From Diospyros lotus (taxonomy: Eukaryota > Streptophyta > Magnoliopsida > Ericales > Ebenaceae), in NCBI RefSeq assembly GCF_014633365.1, contig NC_068340.1, positions 35,042,328 to 35,106,327 on the forward strand: a stretch of DNA of 64,000 nt. The letters are read 5' to 3'. The notes under the pieces are model-generated. The model made no database searches. It saw only the letters and a list, made by a program, of their open reading frames with translations, and was not told where the DNA came from. Below are positions 34,739-46,800 of the stretch, one piece after another. The number at the start of each line of letters is the position of its first letter. The stretch's first letter is position 1. Made by a program: the position numbers and the translations under genes.

Positions 34739-35951
34739 GGCATAAAAGATAAATATATCATGAATTTTAGGTTAATTTTTAATTTTATCCTGATTTGACA
34801 TTTGATTTAATTTAATCATCAAACATTCAATTTTGTTTCAATTTTATCCTTGATTAAGCAAAGGTGTGCCCCAACTTACCTAGCGGCTAATATGGCGACT
34901 AATGTGTCCAATAACAAATATCTCAGCAAAAACAACATCGTTTTTGTGTAATGGGTGACAATGAATAGATCTGAAACTAGGTTGACAAATCTAAAGTGGG
35001 CTTAGAGTGGGCCAATGAGTTAAACTAGATCTGGGTGAGCTAAAACTAAGAAACTTGGTTACTTCAATGGCTGACTGTTGATGGAGGCTGGGACGCTCGC
35101 TGACAGTAATAACGACGAATGGCAAGGCAGCCCAACAAAGACAGATTGACGGCAAGGCGGATGAAGATAATGGTCATCGACGAAGGTGACCGCTATAATA
35201 GTGTCGATTGAAGAAGACGATCGGAGCAAGTCAACGGTGGGCACCACTGCCATCATGGACCCAAGTCATCGTTGGCCAACCCCATGCCATTTTCTTCCGT
35301 CATTTGCATTTTCTTCTTCTTCTTGTTCGTCGCTGACCCACATCCACTGACTATAATCGCTCCATCGCTGTTGATCGAGTGGGCTTCCTCAATCTGCCTT
35401 AACTTTGACTTGCTCCGATTGAACACCCATCGTTGACTTGCTCTGATCGAACATCCATTGTCGACTTGAGGATCGATGTTGTTAACGAAAAGCTGAAATT
35501 TGGGTTGACCCAACCTATGGTTTTGGGTTTGTGTATTTGGTTATTAATTTTGGGTTTATGATTTTGGTTATTGATTTGTATATTTGATTATGGATTATGT
35601 GTATGTGTATATTTGATTATTTTGTGTATTTAATTATTAATTTATATATTTAATTATTAATTTTATGTATTTGATTATTGATGATTTGATTTATGTATTT
35701 GATTATTAATTTTAGCAAAACGAAGTCGTTTTGCCTTGTGCATCGTGACAAGAGCGCAAAACGATGTCGTTTTTGCTTATGTGTCCGTTATTGGACACAT
35801 CCGTCGCTAAGTAAGTTGGGACACACGCTTGCTCAATCAAAGATAAAATTGAAATAAAATTGAAAATTCAATAACTAAATTGAAGCAAATGTTAAATCAG
35901 GATAAAATTAAAAATTGACCTAAAATTCAGGATATATTTGTCTATTCGGCT
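34739..35951. mobile_element. Long-TIR (MULE-like) non-autonomous element
   Basis: About 200 bp at each end are inverted copies, including GAATTTTAGGTTAATTTTTA, ATTTTATCCTGATTT and the GCAAGCGTGTGTCCCAACTTAC / AAAGGTGTGCCCCAACTTAC pair. Imperfect 9-bp target duplications flank it: AACTATATA at 34730-34738 and AACTATTTA at 35952-35960. The interior repeats AACGATGTCGTTTTTG and TTTGATTATTAATTT motifs and encodes no transposase. Long TIRs and a 9-bp TSD fit Mutator-like elements. Confidence 0.65.
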
Positions 35952-35960
35952 AACTATTTA

Positions 35961-38900
35961 TTAGAGTCCCTAGTATAAAACCATTGGGAATATCGCAAGA
36001 GATATAAAATAGGGAGCACCACTCTATATAGGGTTTTTTACCTCAAGAGTGAATTGAGTAGTATCATAGGGCCATGACCCCAATTGGCTTCGTTGCCGGT
36101 GATTACTGAGTACACTTTCCCACATTTGACCTGCTCTTCTCTTTCTGTGATCTACCCCCTTCGACCATCCTCTTTAGTTTCCTCCTCTAATCATTCCCTC
36201 AACCCCCGCCTATGCCCATTTCTTGTTTTCTACCCTTTCTTTTGTCCTTGTCTTGTTGAGGTTTTTTACACTTTCTCAACAAGCGCAAGGTCTGCACGAT
36301 TTTGCTATCTTCATGGGGCTTCATGTGAAGATGCATCCTTGGATCCTTGTCGCAGCCCTATTTTTGAATCACAAGTTCATGGATGTTTATTTTCTATCAA
36401 TTGGGGTTGTGCATGGAAATGAGATCTGTTCCCATTGGCTGCTCTTGTGCTAGCTCTTCTTGGTTTGCTACATACTTCTTGTTGCAATATCATTGCGTGA
36501 GCCTCAGGATTAGAGATTTAGCTTTCTTTGTTATGTATACTTATGTTTTTTTGCCTTCGTTGTTTTTCATTGTATTGTGACGTCTTTTCCCTTGTTTGTT
36601 GGGTTGGATTGTAGAGTTAGGCCTATGGTTTAGCCGTCGACGGTAGGCTTTTCAAGCTCTGGGCCTGAGTTTGTCTCAATGCATTTGCCTCTTATAAGTC
36701 CAGCTTACTCTTATGTAGTGACTGTACTCCACTTCTATTTAGTAAAAATAAAAAATAAAAATAAATATAAACGATAGAGATAAGTATTAGAGTCTTAAGG
36801 AAATGCACTGGGAACACAGCTTGAATGAGAACATCTCTAGACTTGTTGCTCCTTCATTGTCGCCATCGACCTTGTCGATGCCATCACTTCCGAGATGATT
36901 GTCGTCCCATACAGCCTCCATGATCTGTTCATACCTCCCTTGTGTGAAGGGGCAACCCTTTGCCACCCCTATATATTCAACTACTATATATCGCCGCCAT
37001 GGCCACCCCTCATCGTTAACGACCAATTTCTAAACGTTGCTGTGCTCTAATAATGGCAAGTCTTCCAAGCGCGCAGTTGGCAATCCTTCACCCTCCAACA
37101 TCTCTGTTGGTCCAAATAGGAAACATTGCATCAAATGACTCACTCCATCAATGGCCCCAGTACTCCTCGTACCACAACCTAATCCTCAAATGGCCATTAC
37201 CCATCAACCAAAATCCCCTTCCTTCCAACTGTTAAAAAAATATAGTAAGATTTTTTTTTTCCCGAGGTGCTCTTACTCTCTGTCCTTTTTAAGATTGTTA
37301 ACCAATCACAATAAATAATTATATTATTAGTTAAATAATAATTATATTTATAATATTATATTTAAACTAGCAGTACAAAAATATTAAAATAATACAATAT
37401 TGCATAAGAAAAAATAAAGCACATCAATACATAAAGAGATAGTAAAATCGAGATTTGTGTAATGTACAGTTCTCTTAAAACAGATTCGTTGCATCACTGA
37501 AAATGATAGAAGTTAATTGGCATCTGTTTTTCATGGTACAACAGTTTATAGACTGAAAAATTAATACAAACTTTAGAGCCTAACAACAAACTGGAACACT
37601 AGTTAAATACTATTAAACTAGAAGAGTACAAAAATTTTTAAAAAATAATTTAGATGTGAATTCTCTCTTTTTTTTTTTCCAACAGAATAAGGCCCCTATT
37701 TATAGATGATGAAGAAGAATGAGAGAAGAGGAAGAAGACGGGAGAGGCTTTACTATCCCCCTCAATTATATATATATATATATATATAATATTTTTTGAA
37801 TATATAATGAAGTATGCCCCTTCATATATATTAGTAATTAAAATAATAGTTACATAGTATTCTGTATTATTAATTTTAATCAACCGTCTCGTAAAGTGTA
37901 CTCTCATAATTCAACGCATAAGTATATCTCTTGTATTTTTTTTTTCTTTTACTTTTATAATAATATAAATTATATATTATATTACACATCTCAAAACAAT
38001 TTTTTATTCACCTATTTATCAATTTGGACATATGAATATACAAATATTACAAATTTTCTAACACCAACACCCACAACCCTTATTCATGCCCAATTGCCCC
38101 GCTGGTAAACCCCCAATATCAATGTTAACCCAGCCGTAACCAATTTGTAAACCCTCCCCCAAAACTCATTAATCTTTCTCCTATTCACAACCCTAATGGT
38201 AATCCACTACCCTTACCCTCTCAGTATCAACCCAAATATCTCAGCACCATCATTCGTCATGTTCCAACCTCCAATTTGAGCAATCAAGTAAAACCTCTCT
38301 ACATTGCCAAGGATACATACAAAACAACACCAAATCCATGGACTAGGGGGTTCAACTTCAAGATGGTGATGCAAAGGCTTCAAACACTTGTCCTGTGGCT
38401 CTTGGACATCACCTTGGTTAGTCGTCCATGGGACCTAGGGATATGTCATCATCCACGCCTAGTTTAGTATTCCCTAATTTGGCACTCCATATCTTCAAGA
38501 AAGTTTCTTTAGGCTTAGCAGATTTCGAGGTGGAGATTGAGGCATTTCATGGGCTTGATGATTCAATAAGTATTCTCCATCTATTCATCTTGGATTCATA
38601 TTGGTGGTTCAAGGAGCTCTAGATCCATTAGCTACTTCAGTAGTCATTGCCTCTGATAGAGAGTGTACCAACCTTAAACGGTCCTTCCCTTCCCATTTCT
38701 GGGAACCTCAAGCTATTTTAGATAACCCCTCTTCTTGGATAATTGCTGTTTTTCCCATTGGGCATGTCGGTTAGAAAAGATGGTCAAATCTTTCTAAGCC
38801 ATCTCTAGCCCTTGCTATGCCTCTAGGTTCATCTTGCTCTCTGTGAATGCCATGGCTTTGGCAACTACTCCTATTCCTTTAGTTGTTTTATATTGGATCT

Positions 38901-39234
38901 TCATGAATTTCTTAAGCCATGTGGTAGTGCTTCAGTGGATATGTTGGGTCGGATGGAATCTTGTTTTAGACCCTCTGTTTTGATGTTTTTCGTTTTGCCT
39001 TTCGCTTTGTTGCTTCTATTTTGCCTGTGAGCCCTTGGGTTGGTATCCCAAGGTCTCTTCCCCTGTATAGCCTCAATGTTTTCTCTTAGCGGAAAGAAAG
39101 GTATTGTGGGCACCCTTACTTGAATGTAGATAGGTCACACTAATAATTCGAAAAATGATGCAATTAGATTAGATTATTATGATTGTCTACCTCAAGTTCG
39201 TGCTCCCAGCTAGATGACATAGAATTGTCGTACA
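35961..39234. other. Intergenic, no gene seen
   Basis: Contains patches with better-than-random open frames (36084-36453, 38276-38622 plus strand) that I could not match to any family. They may be old non-LTR retrotransposon remnants. TA runs occur near 37770. Confidence 0.4.
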
Positions 39235-39244
39235 AAATTACATT

Positions 39245-39597
39245 GGTCAAATATATATTTTAACTTTTATATTTATATATTTTTTTCACTTAAACATTCA
39301 ATTTTTTTATTATTTCAAAAACATTATTAAATTGTATAATTTTAAGTCAATTGTACCCTTAAACCTTTTGTTATTTCAATTATGCCCCTAAATTCATTGT
39401 TCTCAACAAATTTATCGAGTGTACAATTGACTCAAAATTGTATAATTCAATGGTGTAATTGAAATAATAATAAAAAATTTAAAAATACAATTAATTCAAA
39501 ATTATAAGTTTAGGATGTTTTTGAAATAACAAAAAATTGAGTGTCTAAATAAATAAAAAATACATACAACTATACGAATTAAAATATATATTTTACC
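39245..39597. mobile_element. Foldback MITE with 10-bp target duplication
   Basis: AAATTACATT occurs at 39235-39244 and 39598-39607. The ends are inverted repeats, GGTCAAATATATATTTTAA and (opposite strand) GGTAAAATATATATTTTAA. The arms continue inward through CAATTTTTTRTTATTTCAAAAA-type sequence and meet near 39410. Confidence 0.8.
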
Positions 39598-39607
39598 AAA
39601 TTACATT

Positions 39608-40712
39608 TAATTGATTATACCTTTTTGATATATTGCGGATGTAAGTATCAAAACCAAATCAAGTTAAATTTTATATTGTAACTTCTCTTAATTTGTGCGT
39701 GAGTGAATGTGTTTCATTTCACCTTAACAAAGGATTTAGCACTGATTACCATTCAAGGTTTGAGAAAAAAAAATAAAATAAAAATTATACCGATTAATTA
39801 ATTACCAGTCTAAATATTATTCATTACAATGTAAAAATGATGTTGGTTGTTACCAAAAAGACCTACAAAATAAATAATTAATTCATGAATTAATTTTATT
39901 TACTATATTAGAGAAACCAAATCTAGTTCCATGATATACTAGCGAAAACATTGGTCATTGGATGTTGGTTGGATGATTGCAAACCATAATAGTTATATAT
40001 ATATATAGTACGTTGCAAATTCAACTCCAAACCTAGAAATGTGTTCAACAACTCATACCATACTTTGGGACAAAATTTTCATATGTTGCAATTTCAACTC
40101 CAAACCTAGAAATGTGTTCAACAAGTCGTACTCGACTTTGGGACAAAATATTCAATCGCACCGTCATACCACGTGAGGCCAATCATTACATGACCCTAAG
40201 GTAATTGTTGATGAATTTAAAAATAAAAATGAAGACAAATGTATGATGTATACATGGCACGTCAAAAGGAGGACGGGCTGGGACTGAATATTTTCTCTTG
40301 GGGAAACATCCTTTTCCTGTAGCATATATATAATTACAACAGAAAGAGAGGAACTAATAATAAATACAACAAAAGTATTTAACTTATTTAAAATAGAGGA
40401 GCTAATTAATATAAACTAGCAGCAACTGCAACTGGCAGGTTATATACATGCAATGAAATCCTCCATGCTAGAGAGCACTTTCTACAATCGCTACATAGAG
40501 TGGGGTTCCATGACTACTGCATGACACGACAACAGCCCCTTGGCTCCACCAGTATGCTACAGAAACTACCAATTACACAAAGACCCATAAGTTAGGAAAA
40601 GAATGGATACAAGCAAGAATAATCCCCCAAGCCCCAAAGCCAACTCTTCTGCTACCAAAAGTACAACACATTTCTTTGCAACTTTATATTTTGCTTTCTA
40701 CTGTCTTTGGGA
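39608..40712. other. Region 3' of the kleisin gene, no other gene seen
   Basis: AT-rich DNA containing the tandem duplication at 40014-40153. 40450-40712 lies just downstream of the kleisin stop codon and should include its 3' UTR. Confidence 0.5.
40014..40153. repeat. Tandem duplication, unit about 73 bp
   Basis: TTCAACTCCAAACCTAGAAA begins at 40020 and again at 40093. Both units continue to CTTTGGGACAAAAT with a few substitutions. Confidence 0.85.
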
Positions 40713-40811
40713 TCAGAGGTCCGATTTCATCAGCTTTACTCGAGGCTTTATGGTGATGTTATTGAAGGGAGACTCCTGCTCCACGTGGATGTAATCTTTT
40801 GTTTTAAGAAC
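40713..40811 (-). CDS. SYN4: Kleisin last exon with stop codon
   Basis: Encodes [32 protein letters not shown] and a TGA stop, the normal end of plant RAD21-type proteins. Acceptor TGTGCAG at 40812. Found 14.9 kb from the previous exon. Confidence 0.9.
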   Translation of the reverse strand, partial: VLKTKDYIHVEQESPFNNITIKPRVKLMKSDL

Positions 40812-43800
40812 CTGCACAGTCGTCATATTAATATCAACAACATATATTCAATGATAAAATAGGATTAGTCATCTAGAAAAGTAGGAACGGTAAGAATGAA
40901 ACCAATTCATCCGAAACATGAGCGAGCTACATGAAGCAACAATCTGGAAACACCTCTTATTCCAGTCAAGTAACCATGTTGAAAAGTTAGAACAAAGGAT
41001 ATCAGCTGTTTATTTCACTATATGCCATGTAAGGTAATCCATTTACAATATGTCAAATTTATTCTAGGTGAAGAACTGCAGGTATTTCTGCAAATTGTCT
41101 ACACGACAGATTTGAATAGGAGCAATCTCACAAATAAGCTTCAAAGCACCCTTCTCCCCACCCAAAATTCATACATTATGGTCTTCTAATTTCCTCCTTT
41201 CATTTAATGAAAAGGATTGCCAAGGTCGTTTGATAAAAGCTTTTAGTTTTCTGTTTTCAATTTTGGCTACCTTATTTTGGTATTTTCATTTTCAGTTAAA
41301 AAAGAAAATGAAAACGTAAAATATTATTTAACAACTTCTTTTATTCCAATATTGCTTCCAACTTTTCTGCTCTTCTCCCTACTGTTGATAGAAGTCACAA
41401 GATCTGGGAGCTGTGGAGGGAAAAAGCAGCCAAACAAAGAAAAGAGGTGAGGAACAAAGAGGGAAGAAGAGAAGAATTTGCCTGGAGAGCTTGTTCAAAA
41501 TGTGTCTCGGTGAATTCAATTAACATAAAGGGCAGTCTCCAGCCTAATGGGGTGAGGTGACGGCAAAATAAATGAAAACAAAACAGAAACTATTAAAACA
41601 CCATAAGGGTAATAACCTTCATTATTTATAAAATAAAAACTACAAACAGAACCTAACCAAGCGGCCCAAAGAAGTTGTTTGATTTTGTTACTCTCTTCAA
41701 TTTTCAAAAATAAAAAATAAATAAATAAAGCATCATTTAGCTGTCTTCAATTTCGGAAAAAATGGACAGGCCTTCTGTTCATTTTCATTTTTCCAAATTT
41801 GCTACTGCTGCTACTTTGTTGTGAGCCATGAAAATCTTCTTTTTGGTCACCCATTGTCAAAATCTTCTTCTTCTTCTTCTTCTTCTTTTTCTGGTAAAGC
41901 CACTATGTCACTGGCCATTCTTCATATTCTTTTATTTTCTTTATCCAATCGCCCTCTTTGTTGTTCCTTTCTTTGTTAACTTTCTTCTTCACTACCAAGG
42001 AGGGTTTGTCAAACCCTCAAAAACAAGGGTTAGCCTTTTGGCCAAAACTAGATATAGATTCGACAAACTGCTAATTTCAATTTGGCTTAGATCCAAGTTT
42101 GGTCACATCCCATGACCGACGACAGTTCATTAAACCCTCAATGAAAGTGGCAAAGAGTAAAATAGGAAGTAAAAAGGAAGCAGAAGAATAAGACAAATAG
42201 GAGAACAACAATCACAAGCCTTAATTCCACTAGGTGAACTCAGCCACATGAATCCTTGATCTTCTTCTCCGTCCATGGCCGTGTCATTTATAACAACAAC
42301 AACAACAACATATCCAGCCTTTATCCCACTATGTGGGGTCGACTACATGAATTCTAGACTTCCATGTATTTCTATCTTTTGTCATATCCTCATTTAGATT
42401 CATATATTTCATATTAAATTTTAATGTCTCTCCCAAAGTCTTCTTGGGTCTACCTCTACCTCTTTTTGTGACTAATTATTCCATTTCATCAACTCTCCTC
42501 ACAGGAGCGTCTCTTAGTCTCCTTCTCACATGACCAAACCATCTTAGTCTAGTCTCTCTCATCTTTTCCTCGATTGGCACTACTCCTACCTTATTACGAA
42601 TAACTTCATTTCTAATTTTATCCTTTCTTGTATGTCCGCACATCCATCTTAACATCCTCATCTCCGCTACACTCGTCTTTTGCTCATGCTGGTATTTGAC
42701 TGCCCAACATTCTGAGCCATATAGCAAGACTGGTCTTATAGCTGTCCTATAAAATTTTCCTTTCAATTTTAATCGGATTTTACCATCACATAACACCCCC
42801 GATGCATTTCTCCATTTTAGCCAACCTGCCTTAATTCTATGTGCGACATCCTCGTGGATTTCTCCATCTTTTTGAATCGCTGATCCCAAATATCGAAAAT
42901 GGTCTTTTCTTTGTAAGATTTGGTCTTCTAATTTTATTATAACATCATCCACTCTTGCATTTTTATTAAATTTGCATTCCATATATTCTGTTTTCTTTCT
43001 ACTTAATTTAAATCCCTTAAATTCTAAATTGTTTCTCCACAACTCAAGCTTAGTGTTCACTCCTTCTTTTGTTTCATCCACCAACACTATGTCATCTGCA
43101 AATAGCATACACCATGGCACATCTGTCTGAATATCTTTAGTGAGTTCATCCATTACTAAGGCAAATAAGTATGGACTTAGTGCAGAACCTTGATGCAGTC
43201 CTATTGTAGTTGTAAATGGTTTAGTATCCCCTCCGCATGTTCTGACCCTTGTCTCTACACCATGATACATGTCCTTAAGGGCTTGTATATAGGCTATTTT
43301 GACTCATTTCTTCTCTAAAACCCTCCATAATACTTCTCTAGGGACCCTATCATAGGCCTTTTCTAGATCTATAAACACCATATGTAGGTCCTTTCCATTA
43401 GACGCCTCAGTAAATATATAGCTTCCATTGTTGACCTACCAGACATGAAACCAAACTGATTTTCTGACACCTTTGTTTCCTTTCTGAGCCTCTGCTCTAT
43501 TACTCTCTCCCAGAGTTTCATGGTATGACTCATTAATTTAATTCCTCTATAATTTTCACAGTTTTGAACATCTCATTTGTTCTTGTATATAGGAACCAAA
43601 GTACTCTTCCTCCACTCATCTGGCATCTTTTTTGATTTAAGGATGGCGTTAAATAGTTGCGTTAGCCAGGAGATGCCCTCTTCTCCCATGCATTTCTATG
43701 TTTCTATTGGTATATTATCTGGTCCCACTGCCTTATGATTTTTCATCTTTTTTAAAGCTTGCCTTATTTCGTTTGAACTTATGCGTCGATAGAATGTGTA

Positions 43801-46800
43801 GCTCACATTCCCTTCGGAGTTACTAAGATGTCCCACCTAACTCTTGTGTCACCACCATCATTGAATAATTTTGTGAAAGACTCCTTCCATCTCTCCTTAA
43901 TCGCTCCCTCATTTACTAAAACATTTTGATTGTCATCTTTTATGCATTTCACTTGATTTAAATCCCGTGTTTTTCTTTCTCTTGCTTTAGCTAATTTATA
44001 TATATCCCTTTCTCCATCTTTTGTATCAAGTCGTTTATATAGATTCTCATATGCTTTTGACCTTGCTTCACTAACAGCTCTTTTTGCTGACTTTTTTGCT
44101 TCTTTATAATTTTTTTGATTTTCTTCATTGTTGCATTGATATACCGCCTTATAGCAAGTTTTCTTATTTTTAATTTTCAATTGTACCTCTTCATTCCACC
44201 ACCAAGACTCCTTAAGGTTAGGGACTCTACCATTTGTCTCTCCAAGGACTACCTTTGCCGTGCTTCTCAGAGCATTAGCCATTTCTTTCCACATTTGGTT
44301 TGTCTGTCTTTCTCCATTCCATTCCCTTCTACCCCTTAATTTTTCTTTGAAGATTAGTTGTTTCTCCCCTTTTAAATTTCACCACCTGATTCTTGGATTT
44401 TGTTTTATGTGATTTTTTCTCTTCCAATTTCTTACTTGGACGTCAAGTACTAGAAGTCTATGTTGAGTAGTCAAACACTCTCCCGGTATCACCTTACAAT
44501 TCCTACAACATAACCGATCCTCTTGTCTCATGAGGAAGTAATCTATTTGGGTGCTTGAGGTGATATTTTTATATATGATTAAGTGTTCGTCCCGTTTTTT
44601 GAACCTAGTATTGGTTATAATGAGCCCATATGCCATAGCAAAATCTAGGATAGATTTACCCTCATTATTAATTTCCCCGAATCCATACCCTCCGTGCACC
44701 TCTCTATATCCGTTTCCGTCTCTACCCACGTGCCCATTTAAGTCACCTCCTATAATCACTTTCTCTCCTCTTGGTATCATTTGTATGAGTCTCTCTAGGT
44801 CCTCCCAGAATATAAGGCCATTATATCTTATGTCAAGTGACTTATTTCCCACCAAGTTTTCGTTAGTCATTCGCTATAAATTTCCTCTATTCCATCACGT
44901 CCACCCAATCATAATTGTGACTCCTTTCTCTTATCCTTAATAGGTGCCACTCTTAACCTTATTACATATGATCTTGTTCCTTATTTTTTGTTTTCTATGG
45001 TGGCCCCATATCCAAACATTATCATATTAGCTATTCTCATATTTTGGGCATGTTGGCACTTTATTGCCCAACATTCTAAGCCGTCCAACAAGGACAATCA
45101 TGCAGTTGTATTGGTGTAGAAATCAAAACTATGCTCTACAATCTGCCACAACAGAAAACCTGTTGGCAATGTTAAAAATTATGGCTTCTAGGCATGTGCA
45201 ATCACTTTCCTGAAGACTTAATTTGCCCCGCCATAAATTGAGTTGGTTCGCCCTATGGTATCTCGAAATAGCCTTTAGAATACAAAGAACCCCATGTTTG
45301 AATGTGTTTGGCAAAAAATATACTCAAACCACAAAGTAACCACCAACAAGAAGACTATCAAAGTCTTAAAGAATGTTTCTGCAGTAAATAAACTTTGAGA
45401 ATCATTTGGAAGTATGGGAAAAAAATTCAGTCTCTTGAACCAAATGAAAACTCAATTTATAGATTTGTTCATGAAAGGTTGTGACTATTAGAATGGTCAC
45501 CAATATAACTAACCCTTCTTTAAAGAGTTGTATTCCTTCTTGAAGAATTGTGACTATTGAACATATGGTCACCAAGTAACTACTCTCGGATAAAGAGTTG
45601 TAACTTTTAAGAATAACCACCAAGGTGTAGTAATTGGTTATACAATCAAGTTAACTACCCCTTATGAAAAGTTGTGACTATTTGAATAGTCACTTTGGTA
45701 GTTAGAAGAAGTTAATGAATAATTATCCATACCTTTTCATTGATAGATATGACTTTATGGAAAGTAATTTTTTAATTTTGAAAATGTTCCAACAAGACTG
45801 ATAAATCAATCCTCTTATCTTTAGGCATTTGACCAATTGCAAAAAATATTGGGTACACTTCACTTCACGATATTTTAATCTGACAAGTTTTAAGTGTTGA
45901 GGAATTACTCAACCCAAAATATTTTTAAACAAGGCATTACACCTTCAACACTACAGAAAGATTATTTCTATTGGTAGGGTGTTTTTTTACATATATTTAA
46001 TCAACTGATGAAATAGACAAAATTCTTTTTCAAACATTGTTTTCTATTCTTCTAATATGACATCATCTTTAAACGAAAGGTTTAATTTCTACTTCTTTTA
46101 AAAGAAAACAAAAAAAGAACACAAAAAATAGGAAACAACTGAAAACAAACACATAAAAACCGGTAACAAAATCGATGAGACCACAAGTTTTAAGATTGAA
46201 AGCAATAAAAAAACATCATCTTTCTAACAATAATTCAAGGAATTACTTCTTTAAAAAAGCTATAGAAGTTGAACAACTTTTCCTCAAAAAAGGAGGACTA
46301 TGTTTGGGAGATAAGTTTGTCATGGGATATAAAACAAGAATGTGAATAAACAAGCACAAAAACAAAGAATTACAAGGCTTCAATCCCACTAGATGGTGTC
46401 AGCTATATGAATAAACATACACATGCAAAGAAAAAGTCATGTCTAGAACTCAAGTCATATTTAATTTGTCAATACAAAGAAATGAAGAGAGGTACTGAGT
46501 GAGGCCATTCATAGAATTCCTTTGACGCCTCTGCAACTCCCTGATGAATAACCTCCCTTCAGATCCTCTCTCTACATTTCCACCTCACATTAATTTAGAA
46601 TTCTCCCTTCCCTCAAACCCCCTGATAACACTACCCAAGTATCCGAAAAGACAGTTGGCCCAACAAAAGTTAATAATAAACGTAGAAAGAGCTTTGGGTG
46701 CTCTTCTTGTAGACAATTGGGTTAATGGATCACTAACAATTAACGAGCAACAGTAATAGCAGATGACTAGATCTTACATGAGATTAAACTATTACTCAAT

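Larger units (their letters stand above)
42291..44850 (-). mobile_element. RTE-clade LINE, 5'-truncated and decayed
   Basis: Non-LTR retrotransposons of the RTE clade encode an apurinic endonuclease and a reverse transcriptase and end in short tandem repeats. All are seen on the minus strand. Order: endonuclease (44850-44379), linker (44294-43803), reverse transcriptase (about 43800-42476) and a (TTG)n tail at 42314-42291. It starts inside the endonuclease domain, so it is 5'-truncated, as is usual for target-primed insertion. Stops and frame changes make it inactive. It lies in sense orientation in the kleisin intron. Confidence 0.88.

Noticed and set aside
36084..36453. Overlapping plus-strand ORFs that could be a small membrane protein
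   Set aside because: No signal of conservation, different frames overlap, and nearby sequence looks like old repeat.
38276..39113. Possible LINE ORF remnant
   Set aside because: Some stretches read like a worn protein but I could not match any motif of L1 or RTE elements.
42291..42314. ACAACA repeat as a simple microsatellite
   Set aside because: It is the TTG-repeat tail of the RTE LINE rather than an independent microsatellite.
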